From NCBI GenBank assembly GCA_024276275.1, contig JAJRXM010000005.1, forward strand, positions 1 through 46,074: a stretch of 46,074 nt of DNA. Direction: 5' to 3'. Position 1 is the first letter of the stretch, and each line of letters opens with the position of its first letter. The translations under genes and the position numbers were made by a program. The notes below the pieces were generated by a model. It did not search any database. It was not told the DNA's origin and saw nothing but the letters and a program-made list of their open reading frames with translations. The DNA is from Candidatus Zixiibacteriota bacterium. Its GTDB lineage: Bacteria; Zixibacteria; MSB-5A5; GN15; FEB-12. Positions 34,156 to 42,610 of the stretch are shown piece by piece.

Positions 34156-35742
34156 TTACTCTCCGCTCTCGCCGTAGTTCGGCAAGGCTCTCGCAGATGG
34201 GTCTGATACATCACAGTTTGCCCAACTGTTGTTCGGCATCCAGAACCCTTTTATCAGCTCTGCTTTGTCTGGAAAGAGTTCCTCAAAAATCTCACGGTAC
34301 ATCAGCGATTCTTTTGAAATAGGTGTCGCATGAGAATATTTTTTAGAGATAAACTGATACTCTGTGTCTGAATAGAGCTGTTCAGCTTTTTCCTTTAATG
34401 AATCGGCAAGTGAATGACCGACGGCATCGGAAAAGGCTGCTTTCTCACGCCACAAGATATGATGCGGTAGATAGTTCTTTCGGTCGAATGCTTTTCGCAA
34501 AAGATACTTACCCTGACCCGTCGAGTTCATTTTTGATTGCGGGTCGATAGACATAACATATTGGACAAACGCTTTATCAGAAAACGGAACCCTTGCCTCT
34601 AAAGCATGAGCAGAAATACACCTGTCGGCACGGAGAACATCGTACATATAAATTTCCCGAATCCTTTTCTCTGCTTCTTTTTGAAACTCCCCTGCGTTGG
34701 GTGCAAAATCGGTATATTTATATCCGAATAGTTCATCGCTTACTTCGCCTGTTAACAGAACCTTTATATCAGAATGCTGTTGAATATATTTACATATTAA
34801 AAACATCCCAATCGATGCCCTGATAGTTGTAATATCATACGATTCTAAATGCCAGATTACATCTAAAAGCGAATCTTTAACATCTTGAGTTGTAATAATT
34901 ACTTCGGTATGGTCAGCACCGATATATTCGGCAGCATCGCGGGCATATTTTAAATCTATCGCATCAAAGTCCATCCCGACTGCAAAAGTCTTAATCGGTT
35001 TTTTTGAGTATCGCTGACCGACTGCACAAACTATCGAGGAGTCTAATCCCCCGCTTAATAAAAACCCGAGAGGAGCATCTGAGTTTAATCTTTTCTCGAT
35101 TGCTGCAACTAATGTATCGTGAATTCTGTCTGTGATTGTTGTTTCAGAATCTTTGTGAAATGCTGTCGTAGCTGCTATATCAAGATAGCAGATAAACTTA
35201 GTACCGTCATAAACATGACCGGGAGGAAACGGTGTTACTGTTTTACAATACGGCTGGATAGCTTTTACCTCGGAAGAAAATATTATTTTATTTTCCGCTT
35301 TGGTAAAACCATAAAAAAGAGGACGGATTCCGATTGGGTCACGTCCTGCAACAAATTTTTTCTCTTTTGCATCCCAAAGTACAAAAGCAAATTCGGCATC
35401 AAGCATTGAAGCCATTTTTTGCAGACCATATTTGTCATACAACGGCAACAGCACTTCACAATCAGAATCAGACTGAAAAGCATACATTATTTCTTTTCTC
35501 AGTGAATCAGAGTTATAAATTTCACCGTTGCAGACAACCATATTATGTGTAGAATTATCTTCAAAAGGCTGGTCGCCGTTATTGGTCAAATCCATAATCC
35601 TAAGCCGATGAAAGGCAATTAGCCCTTTGCCGTTATCGTGCAAAACTAAATGATCGGGACCACGGTGTAATATTTGCTGTACCTGTTCATGAAAGTTCTC
35701 TAAAACTTTGCTGTTTCCGGTATAAACTACTAGTCCGCACAT
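34156..35742 (-). CDS. asnB: Asparagine synthase, glutamine-hydrolysing
   Basis: Cytosolic enzyme making asparagine from aspartate, glutamine and ATP. The N-terminal glutaminase needs Cys as residue 2; the ATG at 35742 gives MCGLVVYTGN and has GGAG 6 bases ahead, so the longer frame to 35760 is rejected. Glutaminase motifs: HRGPDH, RLRIMDL, VVCNGEIYNSDSLR and SDSDCEVLLPLYDKYG. The synthetase domain has the PP-loop LLSGGLDSSIV (about residue 230), then LLTGEVSDELFGYKY and KAFDRKNYLPHHILWREKAA near the end. Length 528 compares with 554 in E. coli AsnB; it is E. coli-like rather than Bacillus-like. The gene is divergent from an AsnC-type regulator, which suggests asparagine-responsive control. 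Confidence 0.96.
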   Translation of the reverse strand: MCGLVVYTGNSKVLENFHEQVQQILHRGPDHLVLHDNGKGLIAFHRLRIMDLTNNGDQPFEDNSTHNMVVCNGEIYNSDSLRKEIMYAFQSDSDCEVLLPLYDKYGLQKMASMLDAEFAFVLWDAKEKKFVAGRDPIGIRPLFYGFTKAENKIIFSSEVKAIQPYCKTVTPFPPGHVYDGTKFICYLDIAATTAFHKDSETTITDRIHDTLVAAIEKRLNSDAPLGFLLSGGLDSSIVCAVGQRYSKKPIKTFAVGMDFDAIDLKYARDAAEYIGADHTEVIITTQDVKDSLLDVIWHLESYDITTIRASIGMFLICKYIQQHSDIKVLLTGEVSDELFGYKYTDFAPNAGEFQKEAEKRIREIYMYDVLRADRCISAHALEARVPFSDKAFVQYVMSIDPQSKMNSTGQGKYLLRKAFDRKNYLPHHILWREKAAFSDAVGHSLADSLKEKAEQLYSDTEYQFISKKYSHATPISKESLMYREIFEELFPDKAELIKGFWMPNNSWANCDVSDPSARALPNYGESGE

Positions 35743-35768
35743 GAAAAACTCCAATCTCAATACTTATA

Positions 35769-35777
35769 ATTATACCA
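35769..35777 (-). promoter_or_regulatory. Extended -10 promoter of asnB
   Basis: On the minus strand TGGTATAAT is an extended -10 element (TGnTATAAT). Transcription would start about 20 bases before the asnB ATG. No good -35 is seen, as is usual for this class. Confidence 0.45.
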
Positions 35778-35816
35778 ATATGATATATTTATATCGATAT
35801 TTATGCAATATATTTA

Positions 35817-35845
35817 TTGACTTCGCATTATTTTTATGATATTAT
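35817..35845 (+). promoter_or_regulatory. Promoter of the asnC-type regulator
   Basis: TTGACT at 35817 and TATTAT at 35840 are 17 bases apart, 50 bases before the ATG at 35895. Together with the asnB promoter it leaves about 40 bases (35778-35816) for a shared operator, which is AT-rich with the palindrome-like ATATCGATAT. Confidence 0.5.
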
Positions 35846-35894
35846 TAGTTAATTAGCATTATTGTTATATTATTCATATTCACAAGGTGATATT

Positions 35895-36362
35895 ATGTCG
35901 GAAAAATATGAAATTGATAGTATTGATAAACAGATTTTAGAGTTTTTAAAAGAAGATGCCCGTATGCCGTACACCGAAATCGCCAAAAAATTGATTCTTT
36001 CAGGCGGTACAATTCATCAAAGAATTAACAAAATGACCGAAGCCGGGATAATTTTGGGAAGCAAACTTATAATAGACTATAATAAATTGGGCTATGGAGT
36101 TACTACTTTTCTCGGTATCTATTTGCAGTCGGCAAAAGATCTTTCTATGGTCGTTGAAAAGCTTCGGGGTTTTAATGAAGTCATGGAAATTTATTACACT
36201 ACCGGAAGTTATGCCTTGATTATTAAAGCAAAAACAAAAACAACTGATGATTTTTATCTGTTTCTCATGAGAAAACTGCAGGCAATTCCCGAAATACAAT
36301 CAACCGAGTCATTTATCTGCCTCAATCAACCGTTAGATAGAGATATTTCACTTTTAGAATAG
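35895..36362 (+). CDS. asnC: AsnC/Lrp family transcriptional regulator
   Basis: One-component amino-acid-responsive regulator, 155 residues (E. coli AsnC 152). N-terminal winged helix: DSIDKQILEFLKEDARMPYT, EIAKKL, and recognition helix SGGTIHQRINKM. C-terminal RAM domain: TTFLGIYLQSAKDL, VMEIYYTTGSYALII and the final MRKLQAIPEIQSTESFI. The HTH sequence SGGTIHQRINKMTEAGII is very like AsnC itself, and the gene is divergent from asnB, so it likely senses asparagine and controls asparagine synthesis. The ATG at 35895, with AAGGTGA ahead, is preferred over the upstream in-frame start at 35862. Confidence 0.9.
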   Translation: MSEKYEIDSIDKQILEFLKEDARMPYTEIAKKLILSGGTIHQRINKMTEAGIILGSKLIIDYNKLGYGVTTFLGIYLQSAKDLSMVVEKLRGFNEVMEIYYTTGSYALIIKAKTKTTDDFYLFLMRKLQAIPEIQSTESFICLNQPLDRDISLLE

Positions 36363-36617
36363 TTTATGTGATATTTACTATTATAGTGAAACTTCTTAAG
36401 AAATTAACAGTTTCAATAAGAAACGACAAAGTAGTTAAAATTGCTTGTCTAATAGTTTTGAAGCACTTATTTTTAAAAGATGCAGGAAATATAGAACATT
36501 AGAAATACCCCTCGATATATGATAATTAAAAATTATCTCAATGAGGGAACTTACCTAGAGGCTATTCTGTTTGAAATATAAGAAGACAGAAAGCCGGTCA
36601 AGTTCAGAAAGAAGAAT

Positions 36618-37202
36618 ATGGCTGAGCATAATGCTGAAGCACTAAAAAAGAGAAAAGAATTTGAGGCACAAGCATTACCTCATATGGATGCTCTTTACAG
36701 AACTGCTCTTCGGATGACCAAAAATGAAAAAGATGCCGAAGATTTAGTGCAGGAAGCATTTGTAAAAGCGTATCGGTTTTGGGACAAATTTGATTCAGGT
36801 TCCAACTGCCGTGCCTGGTTATTTAAAATAATGACCAATATCTTCATTAACGATTATCGTTCAAAGTCTCGTTCACCGATGGCTATAAACATGGATGATA
36901 TCGATGACAACTTTTTGTACGGACAACTTGCCGTCGGTTCAAAAGAATCAAATCCCGAAAAGGATTTTTTTAATAAGATATTTGACGATGATGTCAAAAA
37001 GGCAATAGAAACTTTACCAGATGATTTCAGATTGGTTGTGATTCTTTCATTTTTGGAAGGTTTTTCATATCAGGAAATCGCCGATATAACAGATTTACAA
37101 TTAGGAACGGTAAAATCACGACTGCATCGTGGAAGAAAACTGTTACAAAAAGAACTATTTGAATACGCCGTTAGAAACGGTTATGTCAAGGACAACGTAT
37201 AA
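36618..37202 (+). CDS. ECF-type RNA polymerase sigma factor
   Basis: Group 4 sigma factor of 194 residues. Region 2 is at about 20-90: ALRMTKNEKDAEDLVQEAFV, then CRAWLFKIMTNIFINDYR. Region 4 is at about 130-185: LPDDFRLVVILSFLEGFSYQ, EIAD, then LGTVKSRLHRGRKLLQKEL. It resembles the RpoE/SigR group that pairs with zinc anti-sigma factors. Its TAA overlaps the ATG of that anti-sigma gene by one base (TAATG), a standard arrangement. The about 250-base upstream spacer may contain a self-recognised promoter; I could not identify one. The stress sensed is unknown; a zinc anti-sigma suggests redox or envelope stress. Confidence 0.93.
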   Translation: MAEHNAEALKKRKEFEAQALPHMDALYRTALRMTKNEKDAEDLVQEAFVKAYRFWDKFDSGSNCRAWLFKIMTNIFINDYRSKSRSPMAINMDDIDDNFLYGQLAVGSKESNPEKDFFNKIFDDDVKKAIETLPDDFRLVVILSFLEGFSYQEIADITDLQLGTVKSRLHRGRKLLQKELFEYAVRNGYVKDNV

Positions 37203-38008
37203 TGATCGACTGCCAACAAGCATTTGCCTTACTACAAGAGATATTAGATAAAGAAGCATCGCAGATAGATGAAAAACAGGTACGGGCACATTTAGAAAAA
37301 TGTGGTCACTGTTTTGAAAAATTCCGTTTGGAAGAATCTATCCAAGCTTTTCTGAACGAAAAAATAAAAGCAACTGCTCAATCCGATTTTAAATCCGATA
37401 AATTAGAATCATTGCGGTTAAATCTTATGGACCAGCTTGATGAGATTGATTCTGAATGTTCAAAACAAAGCAAATCACTTTTTGGAAATTCGTTAAAAAT
37501 ATTTCTATCAGCTGCTGCTCTGGTTCTGCTTGCAGGTGTTTGGTACGTTTCTGCCGGATTTTTTACCCATCAAGAATACTATATCCCGCTTGAACAAGCT
37601 CATTGGAAAGCATCGGATGATATTTCTCTCTACACCGAAAATATTGATAAAGCAAATTACTTGGGGGAAATTGAAAGAGACCTGCACTATAGTTTAAATA
37701 ATTCATTTGCCGATTATACTTTTGTGGGTGGGAAAAAAGAACAAATCATGGGTGCTGATTTTGAACATATCGTTTTTTCTAATAATACCGACTATATTTC
37801 AATTTTTATATCCGATGGTGATACGATAGAAATTCCTGAAGAATTACAATCTACAATGATTAAAAACGGTAACATCGAATTGTTTGATCATAACTGCCGT
37901 GGATGCCGTTTGGTATTTCATAAACTAGGCTCGTTATTGATTATTACTGCCTCAACAAACAGGGATATCGATTTAACCAAATTTATACCCGGACAACTGA
38001 CGATATAA
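37202..38008 (+). CDS. Membrane-anchored zinc anti-sigma factor (ZAS type)
   Basis: Partner of the sigma factor encoded immediately upstream. The cytoplasmic domain has Cys4 and the zinc motif His30-x3-Cys34-x2-Cys37 (AHLEKCGHC), which may bind and hold the sigma factor and release it on oxidation. A single membrane helix lies at about residues 97-119 (SAAALVLLAGVWYVSAGFF). The remaining about 145 residues would be outside the membrane; they have no recognised family, and contain one Cys pair (NCRGCRLVF, CxxxC). Translationally coupled to the sigma gene. The next gene, a TPR protein, follows after 45 bases and may be part of the operon. Confidence 0.88.
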   Translation: MIDCQQAFALLQEILDKEASQIDEKQVRAHLEKCGHCFEKFRLEESIQAFLNEKIKATAQSDFKSDKLESLRLNLMDQLDEIDSECSKQSKSLFGNSLKIFLSAAALVLLAGVWYVSAGFFTHQEYYIPLEQAHWKASDDISLYTENIDKANYLGEIERDLHYSLNNSFADYTFVGGKKEQIMGADFEHIVFSNNTDYISIFISDGDTIEIPEELQSTMIKNGNIELFDHNCRGCRLVFHKLGSLLIITASTNRDIDLTKFIPGQLTI

Positions 38009-38053
38009 ATTTTTAATATTGCCACAATAGTTTAAACTGTGTACTCTTTATTT

Positions 38054-39112
38054 ATGAATAGACACAGTTTTTTTTATTGCAAAAAAGTACCGACAATACA
38101 ATGTATATTTCTTATTTTCCTGCTAATTTTTTTATTTTCTCAGGCAGTAATTAGTTCTGAACTTTATTTAACTGAGACAAAAAAAGAAATAATAAAAAAA
38201 ATACAGGCAAATATCTATCTCGATAATTTTAAAACAGCTCATACATATTCCGATTCACTTATTTTGTTTTATAATGATGACCCTATCGGATATCTTTTTA
38301 AAGCAGCTGTTTATTTAGGTGAAATGACAGATGCCGAGAACAATCTCTACCCGATACAATTTAAACAAATGATAGATACTTCAATAATATTAGGTGAAAA
38401 AAATATTCTGAGTGCTGATTCAAACAGAACAGCCTGGAATTATCTCTGTATAGGTCATGCCCGTGCATATCGTTCGTTATATGAATCGAGATTTGGCTCA
38501 ATGGGCTCAGCACTCAAAAACGGCTTTAAGGCAAAATCAGCATATCAACACGGGTTACAGTATGACAGTAGCTTGTATGACCTTTATGGCGGATTAGGAA
38601 TGTACCACTATTGGAAATCAGCAAAGGCCGGTTTTTTACGATGGATTGGAGTTTTTAAAGATGATAAACAAAAAGGAATTGATGAGCTGTATCTTACTAT
38701 AGATTCATCTGAGATTTCAGCCGATGCGGCGAACTCTTCTCTTATCTACATATATATCGACACAAAACAGTATGATTCCGCTACTGTCATTGCTGAAAAA
38801 ATGCAAAATAAGTATCCGTCGGGGAAAATTTTCTTGTGGGCTTTGGCAAAAATATATTTTGAAATTAAACAGTACGATAAGGCTATAAAAAATTATCAAC
38901 AGATATTAGATAGAGTTTATTTAGAGAAAAATTTTTATAACACAATCGAATGCGAATACCAAATTTACAAAGCATACAAAAACAGTAAAAATGAAACAAT
39001 GGCAAAAACAATTGCTCAACGATTTATGTTATATGTAAATAAAATTCCTATGGAGATACGAAAAAGACAAAGAGATAAGATTAAAATACTGCTAAAAGTT
39101 GCGACCGACTAA
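38054..39112 (+). CDS. Exported TPR-type repeat protein
   Basis: A 352-residue protein with an N-terminal hydrophobic segment (IQCIFLIFLLIFLFSQAVIS) acting as signal peptide or anchor. The rest is helical with TPR-like repeats (AHTYSDSLILFYNDDPIGYL, ALAKIYFEIKQYDKAIKNYQ). No specific family recognised. ATG at 38054 is chosen; a GTG at 38039 is also in frame, and neither has a Shine-Dalgarno. It lies 45 bases after the anti-sigma gene and converges with the five-domain regulator gene, overlapping its end by 4 bases. It could be an envelope adaptor controlled by the sigma factor, which is only inference from position. Confidence 0.7.
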   Translation: MNRHSFFYCKKVPTIQCIFLIFLLIFLFSQAVISSELYLTETKKEIIKKIQANIYLDNFKTAHTYSDSLILFYNDDPIGYLFKAAVYLGEMTDAENNLYPIQFKQMIDTSIILGEKNILSADSNRTAWNYLCIGHARAYRSLYESRFGSMGSALKNGFKAKSAYQHGLQYDSSLYDLYGGLGMYHYWKSAKAGFLRWIGVFKDDKQKGIDELYLTIDSSEISADAANSSLIYIYIDTKQYDSATVIAEKMQNKYPSGKIFLWALAKIYFEIKQYDKAIKNYQQILDRVYLEKNFYNTIECEYQIYKAYKNSKNETMAKTIAQRFMLYVNKIPMEIRKRQRDKIKILLKVATD

Positions 39113-41253
39113 GTCCCCTGATGTACCCGTTTGGTTTCATCAAGTAGTCTACAACCTTCCATCAAGATTGATTCATTCGGCAGTTCATTGTTTGGCGGCG
39201 GCAGTTCTGATATCTCTACTGATTCTATCTGCCAGCTTCCCTCTTTCCATCCGATAGCATGATACACAGCTTCTGCACCCTGTTTATCTTCAAAAGAAGC
39301 AAAAGTAATTTTTCCTTTATCAAAATAAATCAACAATACTGTTTCAATATTTTCATCCTTAAAAACAGTTAATTTTGCTGTTCTGGTACTACTTCCCATC
39401 ATTTGGATAAGGTCTATAATATCAATATCGGCTAAAGAGCCTGATGTACTTCCTGAAATCTCCGCTCTATCAATATCGTTGGATTCATTTTCAAGTTCTA
39501 TTTGTATCTTTCTCGTCTTAGCAAGCAAGAATTCTATAGAACCGTCAATAGTAATTATATCTTCTATACCAAATGTAAACAAAGCAGACAACAATGAGAT
39601 AGATTCTCCGGGGGCTAATATAAAAGTAGGAGTATCTTTAAAATTTAATCCGAGTGTCTCTAGTTTTGTTACATGGTTTTTTGTTTCATCAGCAGAACAA
39701 TCAAGATAAAGAACAATAAAATCCGGTTTACTCCGCTTATATAATTCAATCATTGATGTTGACGAATCAGTTGAAACTATTCTGAATTTCTCTATTTTCA
39801 GTCTGTCTTCCAACTTCGAGAACTTTTCTTCTTTGGCGTAATAAATCATTATTTGATTAAATTGAGATTCCTGAGTTTCTGACATAATCTCATCTTTAAT
39901 CATATCAATAAACGCATCGGCTACTTCTATTAAAAATAAATCACCGGATAATTCTTGTATTTTTGTTTTGATAGAATCAAATTTATCAAATGATAACCGT
40001 TCATGTACGTTGATATGCTGGCAGAACAAATCACAGATTGTAATAATATTCCCGCCGAGTACTTCTATAGGCAGACGTTTTGTATATTTTTTCTTTAAAT
40101 CTATATACATAGATTTTAACATTTCTATAATGACCGGGGAATAATTTAATGAACTCAAGAGCTTGATAGTCTTATTTATTTGAACACGTATTTCTTCTTT
40201 TTCGGCTCCAACAGATGAATGATAAAATTTAGAAACATCATGAATATAAGCAGCATTAATTATCGACAACCTGTCTTTATGTGGAAGATTTATTTTAGAA
40301 CATAGATTTTTTACATAATGACCGACTATAGAATTATGGTTATACTCCAGATTATCTTTTTCAACTAAAAGCGATGTAAAGAGATCTAAATTATTTATAA
40401 GTAAATCGGTTTCTTTTTCAATTTCTGATTCATTTAGAAATAATGAAGTTATCGAATCATAATAACGTACTTTTGTCATCGGAGATTTTTTTCTAATCCT
40501 GTCTATTAAATCTATATAGTCTCCGGCTACCGTATCAGAAATATATACTGAATGATACTCCTCTTCTTCAAGAGTTTGAATAGCATTATCGGCGGTATCT
40601 TTGGTAATGACTTTATAGCCGTCTTTTTCAAACAATTTGACTAACAAAGGTTTTGTTACCTGATCATCGGTTACCAGTAGTATAACATCTTTTGCCTCAA
40701 CTTGAACAGCAATACCGGCACTCTCTAGAACCATCTGTTTTTGTAGATACTCATTATATACTTCCGGTAGTTCCAGAAGATAATTTTCAAGATTTTCTAT
40801 ATCATAATCAAGGTAATGTTTGGCAATTGCAGTATTTAAAACTAAATCGGCTGAGAGAAACAATTCGATATTTTGATTATTGGTTACAAACTGTAACTCC
40901 ATTTTCAAATCATCATCGGTCGGGTCTTCACATGCAAATTTAATAATATCATTATTTACATCATAGGTAAACGGCAAAACTTTACGAGCTACAGCAAATT
41001 TAGCAGGAATCAGTTTCAGAACTATGTCGGGAATAGCAAGATTGGTTAAAACAACTGCTTTGCAATTAAGCTGTTTTGCCAATGCTTTTATAAGACCGAC
41101 TTCGTCAATAAACCGATTATAAAGAAGCTGCGAACCAAATTTACCACCCCGCTCTTTCTGGTCCTGGAGGGCAATTTTGACCTGTTCTTCAGTAATCAGC
41201 CCCTCATACATCAAAATTTGGTCTAAGCGTAGTTTATTATTACTCTGATTCAT
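39109..41253 (-). CDS. Five-domain regulator: MshEN - receiver-like - HD - receiver-like - DUF4388
   Basis: A 714-residue cytosolic protein. Residues about 8-150 match the MshEN / type II secretion ATPase N-terminal domain (RLDQILMYEGLITEEQVKIA, LIPAKFAVARKVLPF), known in some proteins to bind c-di-GMP. Residues 188-275 are receiver-like (ILLVTDDQVTKPLLVKLFEK; an Asp is kept in YISDTVAGDY). Residues 300-470 look like a worn HD/HDOD-type domain with one HD pair in NAAYIHDVSKF, but no GYP motif. Residues 485-600 are a second receiver-like fold without clear acidic pocket. The end (605-705) is DUF4388 (GSLADIDIIDLIQMMGSSTR). Start ATG has AGAAGGAA. No kinase or ATPase is attached. Domain order is my reading; only MshEN and DUF4388 are strong. 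Confidence 0.72.
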   Translation of the reverse strand: MNQSNNKLRLDQILMYEGLITEEQVKIALQDQKERGGKFGSQLLYNRFIDEVGLIKALAKQLNCKAVVLTNLAIPDIVLKLIPAKFAVARKVLPFTYDVNNDIIKFACEDPTDDDLKMELQFVTNNQNIELFLSADLVLNTAIAKHYLDYDIENLENYLLELPEVYNEYLQKQMVLESAGIAVQVEAKDVILLVTDDQVTKPLLVKLFEKDGYKVITKDTADNAIQTLEEEEYHSVYISDTVAGDYIDLIDRIRKKSPMTKVRYYDSITSLFLNESEIEKETDLLINNLDLFTSLLVEKDNLEYNHNSIVGHYVKNLCSKINLPHKDRLSIINAAYIHDVSKFYHSSVGAEKEEIRVQINKTIKLLSSLNYSPVIIEMLKSMYIDLKKKYTKRLPIEVLGGNIITICDLFCQHINVHERLSFDKFDSIKTKIQELSGDLFLIEVADAFIDMIKDEIMSETQESQFNQIMIYYAKEEKFSKLEDRLKIEKFRIVSTDSSTSMIELYKRSKPDFIVLYLDCSADETKNHVTKLETLGLNFKDTPTFILAPGESISLLSALFTFGIEDIITIDGSIEFLLAKTRKIQIELENESNDIDRAEISGSTSGSLADIDIIDLIQMMGSSTRTAKLTVFKDENIETVLLIYFDKGKITFASFEDKQGAEAVYHAIGWKEGSWQIESVEISELPPPNNELPNESILMEGCRLLDETKRVHQGT

Positions 41254-41339
41254 AATTCCTTCTGTAAACTCTTTTGTCTATATAGAATTTATATCGGAAA
41301 GTAAGGGGAAAGACTTAAACAGTAATATCTTATAATTAC

Positions 41340-41360
41340 GCTGTGCATATTTTGCACAGC
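41340..41360. promoter_or_regulatory. Palindrome between the divergent regulator and ftsB/recO/glyQS genes
   Basis: GCTGTGCA-TATTT-TGCACAGC is a perfect 8-base inverted repeat with a 5-base centre. No T-run follows on either strand, and it lies between divergent starts, so an operator is more likely than a terminator. Confidence 0.45.
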
Positions 41361-41401
41361 TGAACAATTGACCAATTCTTAAGATATTTTAACCGAGAAA
41401 T

Positions 41402-41812
41402 ATGATTTTAGTTGATAAAAAACACAGATTGAAACATAATAAAGTTATGCCAAAGAGAGTCAAAAAAAATAAGTCAATATTCACTCCGATTGCTGATAAT
41501 TTCTTAAAAAAGATATCAACAGCCGACAAAAGAATCAGACGAAAAATATTTAAATACGGATTTTGGATTGTCGGTATCTTTTTCATATACTCTCTCATCA
41601 GCTCAACTTACGGAATTAAGCGGATTGTAACTTTGCAGCTTGAAAAAAACACTTTGATAGATATGAATCGCCAAGAATTTGTAAAACTAGTTGACGGTCA
41701 AAAAATACGAAATCTGCTTTTACATGACAAAGAATATATTGAATATATCGCCCGAACCCGCTACCACATGGTTTATCCCGGAGAGACAATCTACCGCTAT
41801 CAGGGTCAGTAA
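41402..41812 (+). CDS. FtsB/DivIC family septum-formation protein
   Basis: Small bitopic cell-division protein of 136 residues. A basic cytoplasmic tail of about 50 residues precedes one helix (FWIVGIFFIYSLISS), then a short coiled coil and the hallmark end: KEYIEYIARTRYHMVYPGET, as in FtsB/DivIC (D-xx-IE-xx-AR-x-x-x-MV-x-PGE). The divisome role is known for the family. ATG at 41402 is used; an internal ATG at 41447 would shorten the tail by 15 residues. The stop is only 4 bases before the recO ATG, so these are one operon with glyQS. The long basic tail is more than in E. coli FtsB. Confidence 0.85.
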   Translation: MILVDKKHRLKHNKVMPKRVKKNKSIFTPIADNFLKKISTADKRIRRKIFKYGFWIVGIFFIYSLISSTYGIKRIVTLQLEKNTLIDMNRQEFVKLVDGQKIRNLLLHDKEYIEYIARTRYHMVYPGETIYRYQGQ

Positions 41813-41816
41813 CTTC

Positions 41817-42602
41817 ATGGCACTTGATAAATCTGAAGCTATCGTTTTAAAAGCCTATAATTGGTCGGAATCTTCCCGAACAGTTGTCTTTTTTTCAAAA
41901 GAATTTGGGAAAATTGCTCTTTTTGATAAAGGAGGTAGATCTATAAAATCAAAAAGAGGCCGTATTATGCCGTTTGCCTCGCTTGAGTTAACTTTTTATA
42001 ACTCTGAAAAAGAGTCAACAGGATATATTTCAGATATAGAGATACAAGAAATCTTTACATTTGAAAAAGACGGTACTTTAGGACGATTAGCCTACGCCTC
42101 GGCAGCAGCGGAATTGCTAAAAATGCTCCTATCTGAAGAAGAACCGCACCGACAGTTATTCACCTATTATATCAACTATTTGCAATATATAAATTCTGTC
42201 AATAAACAATTCATTCCGGCACTTTTTATCGCCTTTTTTCTCAGATTACTCTCTCAGCTCGGGTACCACCCCTCTATAAAATACTGTATTACCTGTAACA
42301 AAGAAATCAGCCTGCATAATTCAAAACCGATTTTGTTTGGAGCAGATGCCGGCGGGTCTGTTTGTGATACTTGCCAAAAACCGGGAGAGTATTATATTAG
42401 CCTGTCGCCTGAAATGTTTAAGATATTTGCGTCTTTACAAACAGCATCACTTCAGGATGCTGCCGTCGTGCCGATTGGATTAACGCAGGTAACTCTTTTA
42501 CAAGAGGCGTTGACAAGGTTTATAAGTTCGCAGACACAATTAGACTGTAGACTAAAATCTTTGGCGTTTATAGAAAAGTTAAAAAACAGTAACAACAAAT
42601 AA
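41817..42602 (+). CDS. recO: DNA repair protein RecO
   Basis: Mediator protein of the RecFOR recombination-repair route, 261 residues. The N-terminal OB fold begins MALDKSEAIVLKAYNWSESS, then FSKEFGKIALFDKGGRS. A helical domain follows, with a four-Cys zinc site: YCITCNKE and VCDTCQKP (CxxC plus CxxC). The frame extends further upstream to 41691 inside ftsB, but that start would overlap the neighbour by 120 bases and lacks conservation, so 41817 is chosen. It has no strong Shine-Dalgarno and sits 4 bases after the FtsB-like stop, consistent with translational coupling. glyQS follows after 8 bases. recO next to glyS is a common arrangement. Confidence 0.9.
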   Translation: MALDKSEAIVLKAYNWSESSRTVVFFSKEFGKIALFDKGGRSIKSKRGRIMPFASLELTFYNSEKESTGYISDIEIQEIFTFEKDGTLGRLAYASAAAELLKMLLSEEEPHRQLFTYYINYLQYINSVNKQFIPALFIAFFLRLLSQLGYHPSIKYCITCNKEISLHNSKPILFGADAGGSVCDTCQKPGEYYISLSPEMFKIFASLQTASLQDAAVVPIGLTQVTLLQEALTRFISSQTQLDCRLKSLAFIEKLKNSNNK

Positions 42603-42610
42603 GGTTCATC

